Assembly (NCBI GenBank): GCA_038147335.1 | Contig: JAYQTK010000002.1 | Span: 310,001-374,000 of the forward strand | Direction of reading: 5' to 3' | Source of the DNA: Marisimplicoccus sp038147335 | GTDB taxonomy: Bacteria; Bacteroidota; Bacteroidia; Flavobacteriales; Flavobacteriaceae | Length of the DNA stretch: 64,000 nt | In this document: positions 27,612 to 36,052 of the stretch, one piece after another | How the letters are laid out: the number at the start of each line of letters is the position of its first letter | Numbering within the stretch: position 1 is the stretch's first letter | Program-made: the position numbers and the translations under genes | Notes under the pieces: generated by a model | The model's input: only the letters and a program-made list of their open reading frames with translations | Databases searched by the model: none | What the model was told of the DNA's origin: nothing

Positions 27612-28414
27612 TACTAAAAGATATAAATGAAATTCAAAAAATTAGGGAAAGTGCCCAATTAGTCTCAAAGACCTTAGGTTTATTAGCAGAGAAAATTAAA
27701 CCTGGAATAACTTCTTTATATCTTGACAAGATTGCAGAAGAATTTATACTTGATAATAAAGCTAAGCCAGGGTTTAAGGGATATGATAATTTTCCAAACA
27801 CATTATGTGTAAGTATAAATAATGAAGTTGTTCATGGTATTCCATGTGATACACCGTTAAAAAGTGGTGATATAATTTCAATAGATTGTGGAGTTCTAAA
27901 AGATGGATTCTATGGTGATCACGCATATACTTTTTCTGTAGGTGAGGTATCCAAAGAAGTTCAAGAATTATTAGATGTAACAAAAAAATCACTTTATAAA
28001 GGAATTGAATCAATGAAAGAGAGTAATAGAATTGGTGATATAGGTGATGCAATAGAAAGCTATATTAAAATTCATGGTTATGGGATTGTAAGAGAGCTTG
28101 TGGGACATGGATTAGGTCAAAGTCTTCATGAATTACCAGAAGTTCCAAACTATGGAAAAAAAGGAACCGGAAAACTAATCAAAAATGGTTTAGTATTGGC
28201 AATAGAACCAATGATAAATCTTGGAACTGAAAAAATTAAAATAAATGATGATGGTTGGACCTTTGTGACTCTCGACGGACTTCAGAGTGCACATTTTGAA
28301 CATAATATTGCTGTTATTGATAGTAAGCCAGAGTTATTATCAACATTCAAATATATTTACCAAGCTCTTGGCATTGAATCTAACGAAGAAGATAAATTCA
28401 ATAATTTTTTTTAA
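27608..28414 (+). CDS. map: Methionine aminopeptidase type I
   Basis: Removes the initiator methionine from nascent proteins using two divalent metals. The pita-bread ligands are seen in ISIDCGVLKDGFYGDHAYTF (two Asp), RELVGHGLGQSLHELP (His), VLAIEPMI (Glu) and AHFEHNIAV (Glu). 268 residues, slightly longer than E. coli Map. It overlaps the thioredoxin-like gene by four bases and is followed after three bases by the methyltransferase gene. Confidence 0.96.
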   Translation: MILKDINEIQKIRESAQLVSKTLGLLAEKIKPGITSLYLDKIAEEFILDNKAKPGFKGYDNFPNTLCVSINNEVVHGIPCDTPLKSGDIISIDCGVLKDGFYGDHAYTFSVGEVSKEVQELLDVTKKSLYKGIESMKESNRIGDIGDAIESYIKIHGYGIVRELVGHGLGQSLHELPEVPNYGKKGTGKLIKNGLVLAIEPMINLGTEKIKINDDGWTFVTLDGLQSAHFEHNIAVIDSKPELLSTFKYIYQALGIESNEEDKFNNFF

Positions 28415-28417
28415 TAG

Positions 28418-29182
28418 ATGAAATATATATTAAAATTCTTACCAAGAGAGTTACTAATAAAATATAGCTTCTACTTTTTACCAATTTTAAAAATTATATT
28501 CAAAGGAAAAAGATTTTATGATCCAATTGATGGAAATGGATACTCAAAATTTTTATCATATGGTTATAAAAAAATAAGAAGAAATGCATTATCACCTGGA
28601 ACACTATCTCTGGAAAGACATAGGCTTCTTTGGTTGTACCTTGTTAACGAAACAAATTTTCTTGACTCAAAACTAAAAGTTTTGCACGTTGCACCAGAAC
28701 AAATTTTTTATAAAAAATTTAAAAAAAATCAAAACTGGAACTACTTAACTTTTGATTTAAAATCACCATTAGCAGATATAAAAGGAGATATTAAGTCAAT
28801 GAATTTTGAGAATAAATCTTTTGATTTAATAATATGTAATCATGTTCTTGAACATATTGATGATGATATAAAAGCTTTAAGTGAAATTTTTAGAGTTTTA
28901 AAGTCTGGTGGAGTTGCAATCCTTCAGGTACCTATTAACTTTAATAGAAATGAAACTTTTGAGGATCAATCAATAATTTCTAAGAAAGATAGACAGAAAT
29001 ATTTTGGACAGTATGATCATGTAAGAGAATATGGTTTGGACTTTAAAGAGAGAGTTGAAAAAGCTGGATTTGAAGTAGAGATGGTTTATTATACTGAAAA
29101 TTTTTCTGAAGAGATAAAACTAAAATATGGATTGCAGATAAATGATGTAATTCCTATTGCTAGAAAATCATTTAGTGATTAA
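28418..29182 (+). CDS. Class I SAM-dependent methyltransferase
   Basis: A 254-residue methyltransferase of the type-11 Rossmann group. The SAM loop is a diverged LKVLHVAPEQIFYKK (around residue 87), followed by DIKGDIKSM and LIICNHVLEHIDDDIKALSEIFRVLKSGG with motif IV/post-IV signatures. The N-terminal 70 residues (basic, with LSYGYKKIRRNALSPGTLSLERHRLLWLYL) are shared by a family in Flavobacteriia whose substrate is unknown. Follows map closely; its last 15 bases overlap apbE on the other strand. Confidence 0.8.
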   Translation: MKYILKFLPRELLIKYSFYFLPILKIIFKGKRFYDPIDGNGYSKFLSYGYKKIRRNALSPGTLSLERHRLLWLYLVNETNFLDSKLKVLHVAPEQIFYKKFKKNQNWNYLTFDLKSPLADIKGDIKSMNFENKSFDLIICNHVLEHIDDDIKALSEIFRVLKSGGVAILQVPINFNRNETFEDQSIISKKDRQKYFGQYDHVREYGLDFKERVEKAGFEVEMVYYTENFSEEIKLKYGLQINDVIPIARKSFSD

Positions 29183-30163
29183 ATCCCATCCATTAGATTT
29201 TACAGGAATAATTTTTCCATCTTTTGAAATAAGTAACAGTGACTCTATATTATCTATATTATTTATAATTTCTGTACTTTGATATGGATCCATTAACATT
29301 AATGCAGTTGCCCATCCGTCAGCAGTAATACATAGGTCAGATATGACAGATGCGCTCAGAATACTATTAGAAGTTGACTTACCTGTAATAGGATTTATAA
29401 TATGTGTGTATCTATCTCCAGTGATAGGGTCGATTCTGAACTTTCTATAATTACCTGAAGTTGCGAGAGACTTATTATCAAGATATATTTCAGAGTAGAA
29501 TTTATTCATCTCTAGAGGGTTCTGAATTGCAACTTTCCATCTATTTCCCTTATTGGAAATACCTTTTGCTATAACTTCTCCCCCAACCTCAATCAAAAAG
29601 TTTTCATAACCACTTTTAATAAATAAATCATTAATTAAATCAACTGAGTATCCTTTTGCAATTGCATTAAAGTCCAAGAATATGTCTTTATTTGATTTAA
29701 CAATTTCATTGTTATTGTTAAGGGTCACTTTACCAAACCCCACAATATTTTTTAAACTATCAATTTTATAATCATTAATCTGTTGGCTACTAGTTTCTGG
29801 ACCTAATCCATAAAAATTAACAAAAGATCCAGCGGTTGGGTCAAAGAAACCATTTGAGTTTAACCAAATCTCTTTTGACTTATTAAATACATTAATAAAA
29901 TTAGTGTCAACTTCAACAGGTTTTGCTGATTTATTAACTCTTGTAATTATTGAGCTATCTATGTATGTAGACATTGATAAGTTAACTTGATTAAAAATAG
30001 AATCAATTTGATCTTCAATTAAACCTTCATTAGATTTCGTCTCAACTATAATGCTATAGGTTGTTCCAAGAGCATTTCCTCTAATACTTTTATACAAATT
30101 AGTATTTGTATTGCAACTATTTAATAGAGTTATTGTGAGTAAAAGAAGTATTTTTGATTTCAT
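29168..30163 (-). CDS. apbE: FAD:protein FMN transferase, lipoprotein
   Basis: Transfers FMN from FAD to Thr of NqrB and NqrC, making the covalent flavins of Na+-NQR. The N-terminal lipoprotein signal ends LLNSCN. Characteristic ApbE blocks are GNALGTTYSI near the start of the mature protein, FLDFNAIAKGYSVDLI with the FAD-binding Lys/Gly, EVGGEV, and THIINPITGKSTSN near the C-terminus, with CITADGWATALML beyond. About 331 residues. The start overlaps the nqrF stop as TGATG, making apbE the last gene of the nqr operon. I use ATG at 30163, one codon inside a TTG alternative. Confidence 0.95.
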   Translation of the reverse strand: MKSKILLLLTITLLNSCNTNTNLYKSIRGNALGTTYSIIVETKSNEGLIEDQIDSIFNQVNLSMSTYIDSSIITRVNKSAKPVEVDTNFINVFNKSKEIWLNSNGFFDPTAGSFVNFYGLGPETSSQQINDYKIDSLKNIVGFGKVTLNNNNEIVKSNKDIFLDFNAIAKGYSVDLINDLFIKSGYENFLIEVGGEVIAKGISNKGNRWKVAIQNPLEMNKFYSEIYLDNKSLATSGNYRKFRIDPITGDRYTHIINPITGKSTSNSILSASVISDLCITADGWATALMLMDPYQSTEIINNIDNIESLLLISKDGKIIPVKSNGWDLITK

Positions 30164-31458
30164 CAACCACCAAAGTCATCAAACCTTACATTCTCAGGAG
30201 GAACTCCAAAATCTTCAGCCATCTTTTCAACTGCTTGATTCATTAATGGAGGACCACAGAAATAGACTTCAATATCTTCCGGTGAGTCATGTTTAGAAAG
30301 ATAATTGTCAATAACAACTTGATGAATAAATCCGACAAAACCATCACCTTGTCCATCTAGAGAATCTTTAACCTTCCAGTTATCTTCTTCTAATGGTTCT
30401 GAAAGAGCAATATAAAACTTGAAGTTTGGATAATCTTTTTCTAAAGCTCTGAAGTGATCAACATAAAAAAGCTCTCTTTTTGATCTACCTCCATACCAAA
30501 AGGTTACTTTTCTACCTGTTTTAATAGTTCTAAAAAGCTCATATAAGTGTGATCTCATAGGTGCCATTCCAGCACCACCACCAACATATAGCATCTCTGC
30601 TTCTGATTCATTAATAAAGAATTCACCATAAGGACCAGATATTGTAACTGTATCGCCAGGCTTTTTTGAGAAAATATATGAAGATGCTATTCCTGGATTA
30701 ACTGACATCCATTGATTTTTTTTACCATCCCATGGAGGAGTTGCAATTCTAACATTAAGCATGATTTCCTTACCCTCGGCTGGATATGATGCCATTGAAT
30801 ATGCTCTCTCAACTGTCTCTGAATTTTTCATGTTAAGTGGCCATAAGTTGAAATTATCCCATTCTAGTTTAAATTTTTGAGGATCATCAGGATGTTCTTT
30901 AGGATGAGATGTTATATCAATATCATTATAATCAATATCACATTCCGGAATCTCAATCTGAATATAACCTCCTGCTTTATAATCCATTTCTTCAGGTATC
31001 TCTATAACAAACTCCTTAATAAATGATGCAACATTGTAATTACTTTTAACTTTAGCTTCCCATTTTTTTATACCAAAGACTTCTTCAGGTACTTCAATCT
31101 TCATGTCCTGTTTAACTTTAACTTGACATCCAAGCCTCCAACCCTCAGATATTTCTTTTCTCGTAAAATGAGGTTCTTCAGTTGGAAGTATTTCACCCCC
31201 TCCTTCTAATACTTGACATTTACATTGCACACAAGTTCCTCCTCCTCCACATGCAGACGGAAGAAAAATTTTATTATTTCCAAGTGTAGTTAGCAAAGTA
31301 TCACCAGAACTTACTTCTACATCTTTCTCACCATTTATTACGAGTCTTACAGGACCAGATGGTAAAAGTCTCTCTTTTGCAACAAGAAGCATTGTAACTA
31401 AAAGAAGAGTTATTACAAAAAGACCGATGGTACTAGCTATTATTACATTTATATCCAT
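30163..31458 (-). CDS. nqrF: Na+-NQR subunit F (NADH dehydrogenase, 2Fe-2S and FAD)
   Basis: Electron-entry subunit: oxidises NADH and passes electrons to the membrane subunits. One N-terminal helix (5-27), then a plant-type ferredoxin domain whose 2Fe-2S ligands are Cys-70, Cys-76, Cys-79 and Cys-111 (SACGGGGTCVQC and RLGC), then an FAD domain (ERAYSMASYPAEG) and an NAD domain (MLYVGGGAGMAPMRSHLY; VYFCGPPLMNQAV). Ends FDDFGG as in the family. 431 residues, a little longer than the Vibrio protein. Three bases from nqrE. Confidence 0.97.
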   Translation of the reverse strand: MDINVIIASTIGLFVITLLLVTMLLVAKERLLPSGPVRLVINGEKDVEVSSGDTLLTTLGNNKIFLPSACGGGGTCVQCKCQVLEGGGEILPTEEPHFTRKEISEGWRLGCQVKVKQDMKIEVPEEVFGIKKWEAKVKSNYNVASFIKEFVIEIPEEMDYKAGGYIQIEIPECDIDYNDIDITSHPKEHPDDPQKFKLEWDNFNLWPLNMKNSETVERAYSMASYPAEGKEIMLNVRIATPPWDGKKNQWMSVNPGIASSYIFSKKPGDTVTISGPYGEFFINESEAEMLYVGGGAGMAPMRSHLYELFRTIKTGRKVTFWYGGRSKRELFYVDHFRALEKDYPNFKFYIALSEPLEEDNWKVKDSLDGQGDGFVGFIHQVVIDNYLSKHDSPEDIEVYFCGPPLMNQAVEKMAEDFGVPPENVRFDDFGG

Positions 31459-31461
31459 TAT

Positions 31462-32079
31462 TTAAATTTTAATTCCCATAAAACTCATGAAACCTAGAGC
31501 CATTAAACCAGTGATAATAAAAGTTATTCCTAAACCTTTTAATGGATCTGGAATATTAGAATATGTAATTTTCTCTCTAATTGCAGCAATTGCAACTATT
31601 GCTAAATACCAACCAATTCCTGAGCCAAAGCCATAAACAGCAGATTCAAAAGTATTTATAAAATCTTTTTGTTGCATAAATAATGAGCCTCCAAGTATTG
31701 CACAGTTTACCGCAATAAGTGGAAGAAAAATTCCTAAACTTCCATATAAAGTAGGAGAAAGTTTTTCAACAATCATTTCAACTAATTGAACCATTGATGC
31801 AATTACAGCTATGAACATTATGAATGTTAAAAAAGATAAATTTACATCTTGAAATTGAGGTCCTATCCATGTTAGGGCTCCAGGAGCTAATAAATATTGG
31901 TCAATTAAATAATTGATAGGAACAGAAATTGTTAAAACAAAGATTACTGCTTTACCTAGCCCATCAGCTGTTTTTACTGTTTTAGAAACTGCAAGATATG
32001 AACACATACCAAGGAAATATGCAAATACCATATTTTCAATGAATATACTCTTGACAAATAAATTAACTAAGTCTTCCAT
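31462..32079 (-). CDS. nqrE: Na+-NQR subunit E
   Basis: Six-helix membrane subunit that together with NqrD holds an Fe or 2Fe-2S centre at the subunit interface and lines the sodium route. 205 residues with the conserved FVKSIFIENMVFAYFLGMCSYLAVSKTV opening (Cys within the helix) and NCAILGGSLF in the fourth helix region (second Cys). Adjacent to nqrD with no gap. Confidence 0.96.
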   Translation of the reverse strand: MEDLVNLFVKSIFIENMVFAYFLGMCSYLAVSKTVKTADGLGKAVIFVLTISVPINYLIDQYLLAPGALTWIGPQFQDVNLSFLTFIMFIAVIASMVQLVEMIVEKLSPTLYGSLGIFLPLIAVNCAILGGSLFMQQKDFINTFESAVYGFGSGIGWYLAIVAIAAIREKITYSNIPDPLKGLGITFIITGLMALGFMSFMGIKI

Positions 32080-32727
32080 TTAATCTTTTTCTATTAGTTT
32101 TCTGTTATAATATCTCTGAATCCATATATAGACTCCAACAACAATTAATGCCATAGGTGAAAGCAACATAAGCCCGTTATCTTGATAACCCAGATCATAT
32201 ACAAACTGAGGTATAACTGGGACACCCCAGAGTTCACCTGAACCAAATAACTCTCTAACAAAAGCAACAACAATTAAAATCCATCCGTAACCTGCAGCAT
32301 TACCTACTCCATCCAGAAAAGATTTCCAGACACCATTACCAAGTGCAAAAGCTTCAAATCTTCCCATTATTATACAATTAGTGATTATTAGTCCAATAAA
32401 AATTGCTAGTTGTTTACTCACGTCATATGCATAAGCTTTTAAAAATTGATCTACAAGTGCAACAAGTGTTGCTACAACTAGTAGCTGTACAATAATTCTA
32501 ATTCTTGTTGGTATAATATTTCTTAAAATAGAAACAATAACATTTCCAGCTGCCATTACAAAAATTACTGAAAGTGTCATAACAACAGCAGGTTCAAGTT
32601 TAACAGTAATCGCTAAAGCAGAGCAAATACCTAAAACCTGAACTGTAATTGGATTATCATCATCCAATGGATCAGTTAATAATGCTCTATTCTTTTTTGA
32701 AAATAAAGGTTCTCTTTCGTTACTCAT
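32080..32727 (-). CDS. nqrD: Na+-NQR subunit D
   Basis: Partner of NqrE, six membrane helices, 215 residues. LGICSALAITVKLEPAVVM contains the first helix Cys and LIITNCIIMGRFEAFALGNG the second Cys ligand pair typical of the NqrD/RnfE family. The downstream nqrE begins immediately after it, and nqrC overlaps its start by eight bases. Confidence 0.96.
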   Translation of the reverse strand: MSNEREPLFSKKNRALLTDPLDDDNPITVQVLGICSALAITVKLEPAVVMTLSVIFVMAAGNVIVSILRNIIPTRIRIIVQLLVVATLVALVDQFLKAYAYDVSKQLAIFIGLIITNCIIMGRFEAFALGNGVWKSFLDGVGNAAGYGWILIVVAFVRELFGSGELWGVPVIPQFVYDLGYQDNGLMLLSPMALIVVGVYIWIQRYYNRKLIEKD

Positions 32728-33436
32728 TATTTAAGCTATTAAAATATGGCAAATAGTTTTCAATTCTCTCAATAATCATATCTGATACTCCATCACCAGT
32801 AATTGTTGCTCCTGATATAGCATCAATTTCATTATCCATTTTGTCAGAATTCCCTGGATCATTATTTGTTTTTGTAAGATACACTCCAACAAAGTTTCCT
32901 TCCGAATCTTTAATTTTTTCATCATTAAAACTATCTATAAACCAATCTTCAGTTATTTCAGCACCGAGTCCAGCTGTCTCAGACTTATGATCAAATGAGA
33001 CTCCTTTTATAGTGTTTATATCATCTTTAAGAGCTATATAACCCCATATCTCTGCCCATAAACCTGCTCCTCTTAATGGTATTACATAAAATTTATCACC
33101 ATCAACATTAGCTATATACAATGGAAATCTTTGAACATCTTTATCTTTTTTTACTTCTAGTGCAAGATTAATATTAAAAGCATTTACTTCTGCGTCAACA
33201 GATCCATCAGATTTTAATGAAAGCTCTTCTTTTACATAATCACCATATAGAGACTCTGATTCATCTCTACTTACATTTATACCAACTGAAGAGAGTATAT
33301 TTTGCATCTTTTCTTTTTTAATATTTGCATTCTGAAGATCTTTCAAAGACTCTGATGTAAAGGACAATACTGAAGCAACAGATACAACCATTATAGTAGC
33401 AAAAATGTATGTGTGTTTATTTGACTCCCTATTCAT
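32720..33436 (-). CDS. nqrC: Na+-NQR subunit C (covalent FMN)
   Basis: Single-helix periplasmic-facing subunit (helix about residues 9-27). The FMN-binding domain carries the ApbE target motif IDAISGATITG with Thr-213 as the likely FMN-bearing residue. 238 residues. Overlaps nqrD by eight bases and nqrB by one. Confidence 0.96.
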   Translation of the reverse strand: MNRESNKHTYIFATIMVVSVASVLSFTSESLKDLQNANIKKEKMQNILSSVGINVSRDESESLYGDYVKEELSLKSDGSVDAEVNAFNINLALEVKKDKDVQRFPLYIANVDGDKFYVIPLRGAGLWAEIWGYIALKDDINTIKGVSFDHKSETAGLGAEITEDWFIDSFNDEKIKDSEGNFVGVYLTKTNNDPGNSDKMDNEIDAISGATITGDGVSDMIIERIENYLPYFNSLNNE

Positions 33437-34593
33437 TATGTAGCTTTTAATTTAATACTTTGCCATCTTTTTCTTCTCATGCTTATATTAGATTCTATAA
33501 CATAGTGGTCTATCAATGGTGCAAAAACATTCATCAATAAAATTGCAAGCATTACTCCTTCAGGATAAGCAGGATTAAATACTCTAATAAGTATACAGAA
33601 TACACCAACTAAGAATCCATATATCCATTTTCCTTTTGTTGTTTGAGCTGCAGAGACAGGGTCAGTGGCCATAAATACAATACCAAAAGCGAAACCTCCA
33701 ACTAAAAGATGATTATACCATTCAAAACTCATCAGCGAATTTGCACCCCAAAGATTAAATAAAATTCCAACTAAAGAAGCTCCAATTACACCACTTAACA
33801 TAATTCTCCAGCTTCCAACCCCAGTAATTATAAGAAGTAATGCACCAATCAAAACAAAAAACACTGAAGTCTCAGCAACTGAACCAGGTATTGATCCCAT
33901 GAACATACTAAAAGAAGAATAAGAAACTTCTGCATTTGCAGCTAATGATCCTAGTATGGTTTCTCCAGAAATTCCATCTACATTTGATGCTTCTGAAACC
34001 CACACCTTATCACCTGACATAAATGTAGGATACGCAAAAAAAGCAAATGCACGAGCAGTTAAAGCAGGATTCAAGATGTTCATTCCAGTTCCACCAAAAG
34101 CTTCTTTTGCAATTAATACTGCAAAAATAACTGATATTGCAAGCATCCATAATGGCATATCAATTGGCATTATCATTGGAATAAGAAGTCCCGTTACTAA
34201 ATACCCTTCATTAACTGGATGATTTCTGTATACTGCAAATGCAAATTCTATAGCTAAACCAACAGCGTATGAAACAGCAATCATTGGGAAAATTTTATAA
34301 GCACCATGCAGAACTGCATCAATAAAAGTAAACTGAATATCAGTTTGAATATAATATTGATAACCAGTATTATACATTCCATAAAACAATGCAGGAACAA
34401 GAGCTATTATTACTGTTATCATTGTTCTTTTTAAATCAACACCATCTCTAATGTGAGATCCTTTAGATGTAGTGTGGTTAGGAACAAAGAGCATAGTCTC
34501 AAATGCATTAAATGCAGGATATAACTTTTCTAATTTACCTCCCTTATCGAAAGGTTTTTTTAGCATATCAACTTGTTTTCTAATAAAATCCAT
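33436..34593 (-). CDS. nqrB: Na+-NQR subunit B (covalent FMN, riboflavin)
   Basis: Largest membrane subunit, about ten helices, 385 residues. Likely FMN attachment to Thr-212 in VDGISGETILGS, a D-x-x-S-G-x-T pattern matched by ApbE; Glu replaces the usual Ala before the Thr. Other conserved blocks are PNHTTSKGSHIRDGVDLKRTM at the N-terminus, KEAFGGTGMNILNPALTARAF and MATDPVSAAQTTKG. Sodium translocation is believed to pass through this subunit. Overlaps nqrC by one base. Confidence 0.96.
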   Translation of the reverse strand: MDFIRKQVDMLKKPFDKGGKLEKLYPAFNAFETMLFVPNHTTSKGSHIRDGVDLKRTMITVIIALVPALFYGMYNTGYQYYIQTDIQFTFIDAVLHGAYKIFPMIAVSYAVGLAIEFAFAVYRNHPVNEGYLVTGLLIPMIMPIDMPLWMLAISVIFAVLIAKEAFGGTGMNILNPALTARAFAFFAYPTFMSGDKVWVSEASNVDGISGETILGSLAANAEVSYSSFSMFMGSIPGSVAETSVFFVLIGALLLIITGVGSWRIMLSGVIGASLVGILFNLWGANSLMSFEWYNHLLVGGFAFGIVFMATDPVSAAQTTKGKWIYGFLVGVFCILIRVFNPAYPEGVMLAILLMNVFAPLIDHYVIESNISMRRKRWQSIKLKAT

Positions 34594-34612
34594 TAGCCTA
34601 CTTCTTTTAACA

Positions 34613-35941
34613 TTATTTCAATTCCGTTTTTATGATTTCTTGTGTCTCAATTTTTGAAGTACATGAAAAATCAACTAAACCGAAATCTTCAGGTACAACT
34701 TCGTAGATACCCAGAGATTCCATTTTTTCAATATCACCGCTCATACACGCTTTAATTAATTGCATTGGAAAAATATCCATAGGAAAATATTTTTCCATTT
34801 CTCCAGTTACAACTATTGCTCTTTCTTCACCGTTTAGGTTTGTATTAACTTTTTTCTCACCTCCTAGTAACCATGACAATGAAGTTTTAGAAAGGCTAGG
34901 AACTGAGTTATACATAAATGGAAGCCATCCTAACATTCTGTAATTATTTCCTTCTTCAATTACAGAAATTGTATTATTATAATATCCAATAAATCCAGAA
35001 TAATCAACCTTAGATCCGCTAAGTGGATCTCCATTTATTACTCTACAGTTTAAAGTGGATAAATTATCCTTTTTATTGAATAATGAAGAAATTTCAGAAC
35101 CAATAGTTGTCTTAAAATATTTTGATGAATTAATAGAATCCCCAGAGATTGCTATAGTTCTATCAGAACAATATTGACCAGTTTTGAAAAAGGATCCAAT
35201 ATTAGCTAGATCTTCAGGTTTTACAACCCAGACTACTTCACCTGAGTTAATAGGATCAATTCTATTAATTTGAAAGCTTTCATTTCCAGCTGGATGATTT
35301 CCTTTAATATTATACAAGTCAACATTTTTAAGTTGATTGAAAATACTTTCTTTAGTTGATGAGACACAGAAGTTAATTGGCTTGTTAATAATTTTTCCTA
35401 GAACATTAATTCCAACTTGTAAATCATTTAGCCTATCGCTCATTAAAAATTCATAATCTGCTGCATATGGAGCTGTATTGTATGAAGAGACAAAGATGGA
35501 TTTAGGTAGCCTGTTAGGTCTGGCAATAATATTATATGGCCTTTGTCTAATGTATGCTAACGTACCTGATTTTATTAATAGCTCAATAATACTCTCAACA
35601 GAAATACTTTTTAAATCAGGAATATCAAAGTTTCTGACATCATCTCCACTCCTATCAATAATTACATTTAAAATTTTTCTTTTTTCTCCTCTTACAATTT
35701 GTTTAATTTTTCCACTTACTGGAGAAACAATTTTAATATTTTCATCATTTTTATCAAAAAAGACAGGATCACCTTTCTTGACAAAATCACCCTCTTTAAC
35801 AAGCATACGCGGAACTAAAGCAAAGAAGTCGTCAGGATTTAGAGCGTAGGTTAAGCTTTTATTTGCAACTTCAAATTCTTTTGAAGCAAGTCCTTTTAAA
35901 TTTAAATTAGCACCATTTTGGATGCTTATGTCTTTTGACAT
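34613..35941 (-). CDS. nqrA: Na+-NQR subunit A
   Basis: First gene of the operon. Soluble, cytoplasmic-side subunit of 442 residues that has been implicated in ubiquinone binding. The family is recognised from KGDPVFFDKNDENIKIVSPVSG and the RPNRLPKSIFVSSYNTAPYAAD block near residue 140, the GNHPAGNESFQINRIDP block, and the C-terminal EDFGLVDFSCTSKIETQEII. Normal length. A -7-like TAAATTTG sits 22 bases upstream of the ATG at 35941. Confidence 0.96.
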   Translation of the reverse strand: MSKDISIQNGANLNLKGLASKEFEVANKSLTYALNPDDFFALVPRMLVKEGDFVKKGDPVFFDKNDENIKIVSPVSGKIKQIVRGEKRKILNVIIDRSGDDVRNFDIPDLKSISVESIIELLIKSGTLAYIRQRPYNIIARPNRLPKSIFVSSYNTAPYAADYEFLMSDRLNDLQVGINVLGKIINKPINFCVSSTKESIFNQLKNVDLYNIKGNHPAGNESFQINRIDPINSGEVVWVVKPEDLANIGSFFKTGQYCSDRTIAISGDSINSSKYFKTTIGSEISSLFNKKDNLSTLNCRVINGDPLSGSKVDYSGFIGYYNNTISVIEEGNNYRMLGWLPFMYNSVPSLSKTSLSWLLGGEKKVNTNLNGEERAIVVTGEMEKYFPMDIFPMQLIKACMSGDIEKMESLGIYEVVPEDFGLVDFSCTSKIETQEIIKTELK

Positions 35942-35963
35942 AAATTTTTATAATTTACGTGAG

Positions 35964-35971
35964 CAAATTTA
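35964..35971 (-). promoter_or_regulatory. Putative -7 element of the nqr operon
   Basis: TAAATTTG, minus strand, ending 22 bases before the nqrA ATG. It matches TAnnTTTG. A TTG lies about 12 bases upstream of it, closer than the usual 17-23, so only the -7 box is claimed. Confidence 0.4.
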
Positions 35972-36052
35972 CTATAAACGGGCCAAGAAAAAAAAGTATT
36001 TTTATTAAATTATTATCAAATTAAACTAATTTTAATAATCAAAAATTATGTT

